NCBI RefSeq assembly: GCF_029255285.1
Contig: NZ_JAPUVI010000029.1
Span: 62,001-126,000 of the forward strand
DNA: 64,000 bases
DNA from: Accumulibacter sp.
GTDB lineage: Bacteria; Pseudomonadota; Gammaproteobacteria; Burkholderiales; Rhodocyclaceae
Reading direction: 5' to 3'
The notes under the pieces are model-generated. The model searched no databases, was not told the DNA's origin, and worked only from the letters and a program-made list of their open reading frames with translations. Below are positions 52,704 to 59,434 of the stretch, in pieces. The position numbers and the translations under genes are program-made. Positions within the stretch are counted from its first letter, which is position 1, and each line of letters opens with the position of its first letter.

Positions 52704-52940
52704 TTATTCGGCCAGGCAGCGGTCGACGGTCGCCAGTCGTTTGCCGTCGTCCAGCTTGGAGAGGCCGTTGCCGGCAACGATCTTGGTGGCGTACTGGCGA
52801 AACGGCATGGGCTTGGCCACCAATAGGCTGGCGAACTGACTTCCGAGCGCCGCCGGACAGGGTCCGGTACTAGCCAGCGTCACAAGGCGGGCGGGAATCA
52901 GGCTCGCCAGCCGGGGGATGGGGTTGACATTGATCATCAT
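52704..52940 (-). CDS. small protein of unknown function, first gene of the lipid operon
   Basis: 78-aa protein (or 77 from the second ATG) with no recognised domain. It has a proline-containing hydrophobic stretch and one CP pair, and ends RLATVDRCLAE. Third codon positions are strongly GC-rich, like its neighbours, and the frame fills exactly the space between the leader and the flavoprotein gene. The ribosome binding site is weak. It is more likely coding than not, but could be a leader peptide. Confidence 0.6.
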   Translation of the reverse strand: MMINVNPIPRLASLIPARLVTLASTGPCPAALGSQFASLLVAKPMPFRQYATKIVAGNGLSKLDDGKRLATVDRCLAE

Positions 52941-52962
52941 GTTTTTTACTTGCGCCCTTTTC

Positions 52963-52975
52963 TTGTCCTAGACAA
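52963..52975. promoter_or_regulatory. palindromic candidate operator TTGTC-CTA-GACAA
   Basis: Perfect 5-bp arms with a 3-bp spacer. It covers the -35 hexamer of the regulator promoter and lies in the leader of the divergent lipid operon. The half-site TTGTC is the same as in the 11-bp repeats at 53015-53047, which suggests one protein binds both. Confidence 0.6.
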
Positions 52976-52997
52976 AAATTGTTGTTGTTCGTAAGAT
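52969..52997 (+). promoter_or_regulatory. candidate promoter of the CarH/LitR-type regulator
   Basis: TAGACA (52969-52974), 17-bp spacer, TAAGAT (52992-52997). Its -10 overlaps the -10 of the divergent operon promoter, so polymerases would compete. Confidence 0.55.
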
Positions 52998-53021
52998 AAC
53001 GACCAGAAAGCCTCTTGTCAA
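52993..53021 (-). promoter_or_regulatory. sigma70-like promoter of the lipid-modification operon
   Basis: On the minus strand, TTGACA (53021 to 53016), a 17-bp spacer and TATCTT (52998 to 52993). The -35 coincides with the first TTGTC repeat of the operator, so bound regulator would block it. Confidence 0.7.
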
Positions 53022-53047
53022 CGGTTTGTCTAATAATTGTCCAGGAC
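53015..53047. promoter_or_regulatory. three 11-bp direct repeats, candidate CarH/LitR operator
   Basis: TTGTC begins at 53015, 53026 and 53037, exactly 11 bp apart. Oligomeric CarH photoreceptors bind direct repeats of this spacing. The first repeat covers the -35 of the operon and the third runs to the ribosome binding site of the regulator gene (AGGA, 53043-53046), so both directions would be repressed. Confidence 0.7.
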
Positions 53048-53051
53048 ATAT

Positions 53052-53957
53052 ATGGGTGCTATCCGTTTCAATATCGCGGCTGTCGAGCGCGACACCGGTT
53101 TGTCAAAGGACGTTCTGCGCATGTGGGAACGCCGCTACGGTTTTCCGGTACCGGATCGTGGCGCCAACGGCGAGCGCGGCTATCCACCCGATCAGGTTGA
53201 GCGGCTGCGCCTGATCAAGCGCCTGATGGACGCTGGGCATCGCCCTGGGAAGCTGATGGCGACCCCGCTGGCCGAGCTGGCGACGCTAGCTCCGCGCCGG
53301 AAGGGAATTCCTGAGCCTGCCGGTCGGCCTGCCGCCGGAGAGCTCGACGAGTTGTTGCGGCTGATCAAGCAGCACGATGTCGCCGGCTACCAGCAGGCCA
53401 TGCAGCAGCGTCTGGCACGTCAGGGATTGCAACGGTTTGTCCAGGACACTGTGGCGCCGCTGACGAGTCGGGTCGGTGAAGACTGGGAGCGGGGTGCTTT
53501 CGAGGTGTTCGAGGAACATCTCTTTACCGAGCTGACCAAACGCCTGCTCCGTCAAGCCGTCGCTGCGCTGCCCACGGGGCCGCGCGCGCCGCGCATCCTG
53601 CTGACCAGCGCGCCGGACGAGCCGCATGTGCTGGGTCTGTTGATGGCCGAGGCAATGTTTGCTCTGGAAGGAGCGGAGTGCATTCCACTGGGCACGCAGA
53701 TGCCGCTACGCGACATCAGCCGCGCTGCCTTGGCACATCGGGCTGACATCGTGGCGCTCTCGTTTTCGACGGCTTTTCCCCAGCGGCAGATTCCTGCGCT
53801 ACTGCGGCCACTGCGTGCCGCGCTGCCGGAGGAGGTGGCGCTCTGGGTCGGCGGCGGCGGCATCCGGTGGGTGGCGGACGTGCCCGGCGTCAAGCGGCTG
53901 CTCACCCTTGAAGAGGCGACATCGGCCTTGCTGGAATGGCAAGCCGTGTCGCGCTGA
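53052..53957 (+). CDS. MerR-family B12-dependent photoreceptor regulator (CarH/LitR type)
   Basis: 301-aa regulator. A MerR helix-turn-helix occupies about residues 5-72 (RFNIAAVERDTGLSKDVLRMW...RRYGFP). A four-helix cobalamin-binding cap domain has Trp145 followed by nine residues and Glu155-His156, the W-x9-EH signature of adenosylcobalamin photosensors. The Rossmann B12 domain has Glu190-x-His192-x2-Gly195 (lower axial ligand) and WVGGGGIRW near the C-terminus. The ATG at 53052 has AGGA 5 nt upstream. In the dark with B12 such proteins tetramerise and repress; light destroys the tetramer. It is divergent from the lipid operon. Confidence 0.9.
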   Translation: MGAIRFNIAAVERDTGLSKDVLRMWERRYGFPVPDRGANGERGYPPDQVERLRLIKRLMDAGHRPGKLMATPLAELATLAPRRKGIPEPAGRPAAGELDELLRLIKQHDVAGYQQAMQQRLARQGLQRFVQDTVAPLTSRVGEDWERGAFEVFEEHLFTELTKRLLRQAVAALPTGPRAPRILLTSAPDEPHVLGLLMAEAMFALEGAECIPLGTQMPLRDISRAALAHRADIVALSFSTAFPQRQIPALLRPLRAALPEEVALWVGGGGIRWVADVPGVKRLLTLEEATSALLEWQAVSR

Positions 53958-53961
53958 AGCG

Positions 53962-54000
53962 ATCCAGGGGCGACGTCAAATGCTGCCGTCGGCCCTGGAT
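53962..54000. terminator. candidate bidirectional terminator hairpin
   Basis: A stem of 14 bp with one mismatch (ATCCAGGGGCGACG / CGTCGGCCCTGGAT) lies directly after the regulator gene in the 134-bp gap between the convergent regulator and psiE genes. The T-tract is weak, so intrinsic termination is uncertain. Confidence 0.45.
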
Positions 54001-54091
54001 TTGAGGCCGAAGTCAGGTCAGCGTCGACAGCCTCGCGCCTCGCGACCGCGAGGCAGCTTCCCCGCTACAGCGCCCACTGTCAGCGCCGCGC

Positions 54092-54574
54092 TCAATGGTC
54101 ATGCGGCGTCAGTTGCGCACGCTGCAGCGACCGCGTTAACCAGTAGCCAATCGACAGTGCCAGAGCGAGTGCCGCCGTGGCATAGACGTAGTCCGGACTG
54201 ATTTCCTTGTAATCGAGGATGACGATCTTGCGGAGGACGGCCATGTAGGCGGTCGCCAGAACGATGTCGAGGTGCAATCCGTCTTCCTGCAGGTAGCTGA
54301 CAATGTTGACGAAGACTTCGATGGCGATCAGCACCGCCATGAAGGCGCCGAAAGTGGCGAGGATGTCGCTGATTTCGAGCAAGTAATAGGGGTGCACGCT
54401 GACCCGGCTGTAGAGCACGTAGACCACGTCGGCGACGCCCCACCAAATCACCAGGACCATGAGCACGGCCAGTACGCGCGCCGCATGGCGGATGCTGGCG
54501 CGCAGGTGGCCGATCAGCGGCTCGTCGGGATAGGGTTCCAGTGGCGGTTCAGTATCTGTTTCCTGGCCTTTCAT
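54092..54574 (-). CDS. psiE: phosphate-starvation-inducible PsiE family protein
   Basis: 160-aa inner-membrane protein with four helices (about residues 34-58, 66-88, 100-118, 130-148). The PsiE-family core IEVFVNIVSYLQEDGLHLDIVL and the YMAVLRKIVILDYKEISP loop are visible. The ATG at 54574 has GGGAGG 6 nt upstream. The function is unknown; E. coli PsiE is induced by phosphate starvation. It lies 98 nt beyond the P-type ATPase on the same strand. Confidence 0.87.
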   Translation of the reverse strand: MKGQETDTEPPLEPYPDEPLIGHLRASIRHAARVLAVLMVLVIWWGVADVVYVLYSRVSVHPYYLLEISDILATFGAFMAVLIAIEVFVNIVSYLQEDGLHLDIVLATAYMAVLRKIVILDYKEISPDYVYATAALALALSIGYWLTRSLQRAQLTPHDH

Positions 54575-54671
54575 TGCTGCCTCCCATGATTTGAGAAAAC
54601 GTCCGCGCCGGCGAGCGTCGGGGTGGCCGACCCGTTGTTCTTCGGCTCGCCGCGGGCATTCGTAGCTCCCA

Positions 54672-57347
54672 TTATCGTCCACTGTCGCGAGCGCGGAAGC
54701 GTTTTCCCAGGACCTTGCACGCTTCATCGAGCCACAGGACGGTCGCCGCCACCGCCACGGCCAGGCCCCAGTCGCGCAAGCTCAGATCGACGGTATCGAA
54801 GATCGCCTGCGCTGGCCCCCAATGCACCACCACCACCTGCAGCGCGAGCACGCCGGCGAGCGCCTGCCAGAGCTTGCCATTGGCAAAGAACGTGGCGTTG
54901 AAGGTGCTACCCTGCTCGGCACGGGCGTTGAAGACATTGAAGAACTGGAACAGCACAAAAGTGGTGAAGGCGAGCGTCATGGCGTACCGCGGCTGGTCGT
55001 GCGCGGCCAGCCCGTGGTGGAACATGAACAGGGTGCCGACCATCATCGTCAGTCCATAGAGCGCCAGGCGCAGCAGGCGGCGACCGTCGAGGATCTGCGC
55101 CGTTTGCGATCGTGGTGGGCTGCGCATCAGGCCGGGGCGCGCGGGTTCGACGCCCAAGGTCATGGCCGGCGGACCGTCCATGATGATGTTGATCCACAAC
55201 AGGTGGATGGCCGTGAAAGGCGTCGGCCAGCCGAGCAGCGTGGCGGTGAGCACGGTCAGGATGGCGCCGATGTTGGTCGATAGCTGGAAGCGTACGAACT
55301 TGACGATGTTGTCGTAGATCACGCGCCCTTCCTCGACTGCCCGCACGATCGTCGCGAAGTTGTCGTCGGTGAGGACGAGCGTCGCGGCCTCGCGGGTCAC
55401 CGCCGTACCGGTGATACCCATGGCCACGCCGATATCGGCTGCCTTGAGTGCCGGCGCATCATTCACGCCGTCGCCGGTCATCGCCACCACATGCCCGACG
55501 GCTTTCAGGGCACGCACGATGCGCACCTTGTGGGTCGGCGAGACGCGCGCGAAAACAGCGATGTCGTTGATGCGCGCGGCCAGTGCCACGTCGTCGAGCG
55601 CATCGAGTTCGGCGCCGCTGACCACATTGCCGGCCAGCCCCAGTTCGCGGGCGATCGCGGCGGCGGTCGCTTGATGGTCGCCGGTGATCATCCTGACCTG
55701 AACGCCGGCCTGGTGGCAGAGCGCGATCGCCGCCTTGGCCTCCGGCCGCGGTGGGTCCATCAGGCCGGCCAGGCCGAGGAAGGTCCACTCGCTGGCCCAG
55801 GCCATCGGGTCGCCTGTCGGGTCGAACTCGCGGGCCGGAATACGGCGCCGTGCTACCGCCAGAACGCGCAGCGCCTGGGCGGCCAGATCTTTGTTGCTGT
55901 TCTCGATCAGGCGACGGGAGGACGGATCGAGCGCCTGCTCGCCGTTCGCGCTCAGCCAGTGGGAGGCGCGCGCGAGCAGTACGTCCGGTGCGCCCTTGAC
56001 CAGCATCTCGACCATTTCCCCGGCGGCGTGAAAGGTGGCCATGAACTTGTGCGCCGAGTCGAACGGAATCTCCGCAAGGCGCGGCCGCTCCTGCTGTTCG
56101 GCCTCTGGCGAGAGACCGCCTTTCTGTGCGAGAACCCACAAGGCTCCTTCGGTCGGGTCGCCGATCAATTGGCCGTCACGGACGCGCGAGTCGGTGCACA
56201 AGGCCATGGGCAGCAGCAATGGGCGCAGATCGAGTCCGGAGGGTGCCTGCAGGCCGCCTTGCGCAAGATAAGCTTCGCCACTGGCCGAAAAAAAGTTCCC
56301 GGCGAACCAGCCGGCCCGCGCGGTCATCTGATTCAGCGTGAGGGTGCCGGTCTTGTCAGAACAGATCACCGTCGTCGAGCCCAGCGTTTCGACGGCGGAA
56401 AGCTTCTTGAGAATGGCTCGGTTGCGCGCCATGCGCCACATGCCGATGGCCAGCGTGACCGTCACCACGGCCGGCAGACCTTCGGGAATGGCGGCGACGG
56501 CCAGGGCGACGGCGGTCATCGCCGCCTCGGTCCACGGTTGGCCACGCAGGAAGTCGACGAGAAAGATGATCGTCACGACGCCGCCGGCGATGGCCGCCAG
56601 CTTCTTGCCCAGAGTGTCGAGCTGACGCTGCAGCGGCGTTTCGCCCTCGGGCGCGTCGGCGATCATGCTGGCCAGCTTGCCCATCTCGCTGCGCATGCCG
56701 GTCTCGGTGATCAAGAGCTCGGCGCGACCACGGGTGAGAACCGTATTCATGAAGAGCAGGTTCACACGGTCGCCCAGCGGCAGGTCTTCACTCGCCAGCG
56801 CGGCGACGTGCTTGCCGACGGCCTGCGACTCGCCGGTCAGCGCAGCTTCCTCCGCCTCCAGGTTGTGCGCCGCCAGCAGCCGGCCATCGGCCGGCACGCG
56901 GTCGCCCGCCTCGAGCAGGACGATGTCGCCGGGCACCAGTTGACTGGCATCGATGTCGGATACCCGCCCGTCGCGGCGTACCCGGGCGCGCGCCGCGAGC
57001 ATCTGCTTGAGGGCGGCCAGGGTGCGCTCGGCACGGTGCTCCTGCCAGAATCCCAAGCCGGCATTGAGCAGCACGACAATGAGGATCACCATCGCATCCT
57101 TGACGTCGCCGATCGCCCAGGCCAGCGCCGCCGCGAATACCAGGACGATGACCAGAAAGTTGCCGAACTGGCCGAGGAACTTCAGCCAGAGCGGGCGCGG
57201 GCGTGCCTCGCTGAGCCTGTTCTCGCCGTGCCGGGCGAGCCGCTCGGCGACATCGGTCCGGCTCAAGCCGGCGGCCGGATCGACAGCCAGCGCATTGGCG
57301 ACTTCTGATGCCGACAGGGTGTGCCAGGGGCGACTTCTCGAGTTCAT
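54672..57347 (-). CDS. P-type cation-transporting ATPase, type II, under a manganese riboswitch
   Basis: 891-aa pump. In order: an N-terminal cation-ATPase domain, the actuator loop with LTGES, helix M4 with PEGLPAVVTVTLAIGM, the phosphorylated Asp331 in CSDKTGTLT, the nucleotide-binding domain with KGAPD, the hinge TGDGVNDAPALK, then M5-M6 with LLWINIIMDGPPAM and four further helices. M4 is calcium-pump-like, while M6 has Asn and Asp ligands but Met where SERCA has Thr. The upstream yybP-ykoY riboswitch points to manganese export, with calcium as the alternative. Confidence 0.88.
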   Translation of the reverse strand: MNSRSRPWHTLSASEVANALAVDPAAGLSRTDVAERLARHGENRLSEARPRPLWLKFLGQFGNFLVIVLVFAAALAWAIGDVKDAMVILIVVLLNAGLGFWQEHRAERTLAALKQMLAARARVRRDGRVSDIDASQLVPGDIVLLEAGDRVPADGRLLAAHNLEAEEAALTGESQAVGKHVAALASEDLPLGDRVNLLFMNTVLTRGRAELLITETGMRSEMGKLASMIADAPEGETPLQRQLDTLGKKLAAIAGGVVTIIFLVDFLRGQPWTEAAMTAVALAVAAIPEGLPAVVTVTLAIGMWRMARNRAILKKLSAVETLGSTTVICSDKTGTLTLNQMTARAGWFAGNFFSASGEAYLAQGGLQAPSGLDLRPLLLPMALCTDSRVRDGQLIGDPTEGALWVLAQKGGLSPEAEQQERPRLAEIPFDSAHKFMATFHAAGEMVEMLVKGAPDVLLARASHWLSANGEQALDPSSRRLIENSNKDLAAQALRVLAVARRRIPAREFDPTGDPMAWASEWTFLGLAGLMDPPRPEAKAAIALCHQAGVQVRMITGDHQATAAAIARELGLAGNVVSGAELDALDDVALAARINDIAVFARVSPTHKVRIVRALKAVGHVVAMTGDGVNDAPALKAADIGVAMGITGTAVTREAATLVLTDDNFATIVRAVEEGRVIYDNIVKFVRFQLSTNIGAILTVLTATLLGWPTPFTAIHLLWINIIMDGPPAMTLGVEPARPGLMRSPPRSQTAQILDGRRLLRLALYGLTMMVGTLFMFHHGLAAHDQPRYAMTLAFTTFVLFQFFNVFNARAEQGSTFNATFFANGKLWQALAGVLALQVVVVHWGPAQAIFDTVDLSLRDWGLAVAVAATVLWLDEACKVLGKRFRARDSGR

Positions 57348-57540
57348 GATTGCCTCGCCAGGGGATTGGATTTCGGGTGGTGTCCGGTACTACGGATGGC
57401 GAGCGTCCGTCCGCTTACGCCGGCAGAGTTCCGGGCGGCCCGCATGCGCAAGAAAGCCGCTCCGATCCATGCGCTACCAATGCTTTGCATCAAGTGTTTC
57501 TCCCGTCAGAAGTTGTCTTCCGTTCTTCTGCCGCGCCTGC

Positions 57541-57582
57541 GCAAAACAGAACGGCCCTTGTCCAGCGAGGACGAAGGGCCGT
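57541..57582 (-). terminator. terminator in the leader of the P-type ATPase gene
   Basis: On the minus strand ACGGCCCTT and AAGGGCCGT form a perfect 9-bp stem, extended by GTCC/GGAC, followed by TCTGTTTT. It lies between the riboswitch aptamer and the gene, so it is the probable expression platform: termination without ligand, readthrough with manganese bound. The 193 nt from here to the start codon contain nothing else I recognise. Confidence 0.7.
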
Positions 57583-57602
57583 GATTCCGACAAGGGAGAC
57601 GA

Positions 57603-57731
57603 TTCGCCAGCGCGGCAAAGGTCTTGCTCGTGGTCACCTCGTGGTGGCCACCCGCGGCGCCGGGAGCCCTCGTACGGCAAGGCATTCCGTCCTGACGACG
57701 CCGCGGCGGAGAGCTACTCCCCCTTGGGACA
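57603..57731 (-). ncRNA. yybP-ykoY manganese riboswitch
   Basis: The minus-strand leader contains the two conserved blocks of this class: CAAGGGGGAGTAGC at the 5' side (about 57727-57713) and GCAAGACCTTTGCC at the 3' side (about 57628-57613), whose ends pair to close P1. Between them lie GTCGTCAGGAC and GGTGGCCACC helices typical of proteobacterial members. Transcription from the promoter just upstream would begin at about its first base. The class senses Mn2+ and commonly controls P-type ATPases, MntP and TerC-like proteins. Confidence 0.88.
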
Positions 57732-57736
57732 ACACG

Positions 57737-57765
57737 AATCTACTTAAGCTGGCAACCATAGTCAA
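57737..57765 (-). promoter_or_regulatory. promoter of the riboswitch-P-type ATPase unit
   Basis: On the minus strand TTGACT (57765 to 57760), a 17-bp spacer and TAGATT (57742 to 57737). Predicted start near 57730, the 5' end of the riboswitch. The remaining 225 bp up to the lysozyme gene show only a TATACT box at 57941 that might serve that gene. Confidence 0.65.
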
Positions 57766-57990
57766 GTATTCAAGCGTAGCGAGCGACCGGGAATCCTGCC
57801 GAAGGAAAACGGGCGCCTGCCGCAGTTGCTCTCGCGCGCAGCGGTCGCGCGCCTGATGGATCCGGCGAGAAAGGTAGCCCGCGTTCAGGTGCCGGAAGCG
57901 TTTGCCTTGGGATGGCCTACGCGGCGCATCGAGACGCCGTTATACTTGCGCCGATATGCGCCAACGCTAGGCGCCGAAAGGGGAAGAGGG

Positions 57991-59334
57991 ATGAGCAACA
58001 CCATCGGTCGCCGGTTGTCTGCCGGTAGCATCATCGCGTCGCTGGCGCTCGCGCTGGAAGCTGGCGCGGCGCCTGAGCTTCCGGCTGGGCCGGCGGCGGC
58101 GCCCGTTCCGGTGGCGACGTCCAGCAAGTCGTTCTGGCGTGCCACCGAAGAGGCGGCTACCTTGGCCGGAGGTTTGCCCGTGCGCCTGAACAGGACCTTG
58201 CTGCGCGACGGCGAGTTGCGCGTGGTGACGGTCGACGTGCCGCACGAGGGTTACCTGAACGTCGTCAGCGTCGGACCGGACGATGTGGCGACCGTCCTTT
58301 TCCCCAATCAGCAGCAGCCTGACAATCGCGTTCCGATGGGGAAGTTTACGATCCCCGGCGAGATGCCGAAGTTCGAACTGAAGGCGGCGCCGCCCTATGG
58401 CAGGACGCTGATTGCCGCTTTCCTGAGCAAGGACGAGCTCAATTTCTACAGCAGCGGGATCGGCGAACGAGACGAGCAGGGCGCCATGCGGCAGCCGTTT
58501 GCCAGGCTGTCTGGCGAGAGCCGCGTGCAGTTCGGGAAGCTGGCGGCCAAGAGCTTCGTCACGGCGGCGGCGGCGCCGCTGCTCGCCGGCCTGACCTATG
58601 GGCTGGTCTGCTCGCCGACCGGTCCCTGCGACTTGGCGAGCGCGGCGACGATGAGCGGCGTCGGCGCCGAGGAAAGTCTGGCTCCCGGCGTGCTGCTCGA
58701 ATCCGAGATCGAGTTGGCCTTGCCGAAAGGGGTGCGCTTACGCGCGCTGACCGACAAGGGTCTTCGCCTGGCCAAGCTCTCGGAGGGCTTCGTGCCGCGC
58801 CTGTACGACAATGCCGCGCGGCAGTGCAGCATCGCTTACGGTCACCTCGTCAAGAAGGCGCCCTGCGACGGTAGTGAACCGATTGTCTTTCGCCGCGGCG
58901 TCAGCGAGGTGCAGGGCGAAATGTTGCTCGTCGAAGACTTGCGGCGCGCTCAACGGGCTGTCATGGGCCTGGTCAAGACCGATCTCTCCGACCAGCAGTT
59001 CGCCGCGCTAGCTGATTTCACGTTCAACGTCGGGGCCGGCATGCTGCAGAAGTCGACCTTGCTCGAGGCAGTCAACGCTGGTCAGCACGAACGCGTGCCG
59101 GCCCAGTTGCGGCGCTGGACCCTGGTCGATGGCAAGGAATCGCGCCGCTTGAAAGTACGGCGCGAACGTGAGATTGCGTTGTATTTCGAGGGCGGGCGGA
59201 TACCGAAAGCGTCGCTCGACGGCGAGGATCTGGCGCCGATCGATATCCGCGTCGGCGAGCCACCCCGACCATTGGCGTCTCCGGCCGGCAAGCCCGGTGC
59301 GCCTGACGGACCGCCGTCGGTGTCGGCCGACTGA
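57991..59334 (+). CDS. exported DUF4384-lysozyme (GH24) fusion
   Basis: 447-aa protein with a signal peptide-like start (IIASLALALEAGAAP, about residues 14-28). The middle region (about 55-170: RVVTVDVPHEGYLNVVSVGP, ATVLFPNQQQPDN) matches DUF4384-type domains. The C-terminal part (about 260-410) is a T4-type lysozyme: LSEGFVPRLYDN supplies catalytic Glu and Asp, followed by SIAYGHLV and ALADFTFNVGAG. GGGAAGAGGG precedes the ATG. No holin, endopeptidase or phage gene is near, so it is a chromosomal wall-active enzyme of unknown target. Confidence 0.82.
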   Translation: MSNTIGRRLSAGSIIASLALALEAGAAPELPAGPAAAPVPVATSSKSFWRATEEAATLAGGLPVRLNRTLLRDGELRVVTVDVPHEGYLNVVSVGPDDVATVLFPNQQQPDNRVPMGKFTIPGEMPKFELKAAPPYGRTLIAAFLSKDELNFYSSGIGERDEQGAMRQPFARLSGESRVQFGKLAAKSFVTAAAAPLLAGLTYGLVCSPTGPCDLASAATMSGVGAEESLAPGVLLESEIELALPKGVRLRALTDKGLRLAKLSEGFVPRLYDNAARQCSIAYGHLVKKAPCDGSEPIVFRRGVSEVQGEMLLVEDLRRAQRAVMGLVKTDLSDQQFAALADFTFNVGAGMLQKSTLLEAVNAGQHERVPAQLRRWTLVDGKESRRLKVRREREIALYFEGGRIPKASLDGEDLAPIDIRVGEPPRPLASPAGKPGAPDGPPSVSAD

Positions 59335-59393
59335 AACTCCCGATGGCCGCCGTTTCTTGATCGGCCGCAAAGTCGTCGCCCCGCGTCGCTGGG

Positions 59394-59399
59394 TATAAT
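59394..59399 (+). promoter_or_regulatory. candidate -10 element of the menEFD operon
   Basis: A perfect TATAAT lies 35 bp before the menE start. No good -35 hexamer is seen at 16-18 bp, so an activator or extended contact may be needed. Confidence 0.45.
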
Positions 59400-59434
59400 C
59401 CGGGGACCATGTTCCCGCGCCCGCCTGAACGGCG

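Noticed and set aside
55491-57308. 605-codon open frame on the plus strand across the P-type ATPase
   Set aside because: Antisense shadow of the ATPase gene; Arg/Gly/His-rich product without domains or ribosome binding site.
57991-59334. Prophage indicated by the lysozyme gene
   Set aside because: No holin, terminase, capsid, tail or integrase gene is within reach, and the protein has a signal peptide and DUF4384-like domain.
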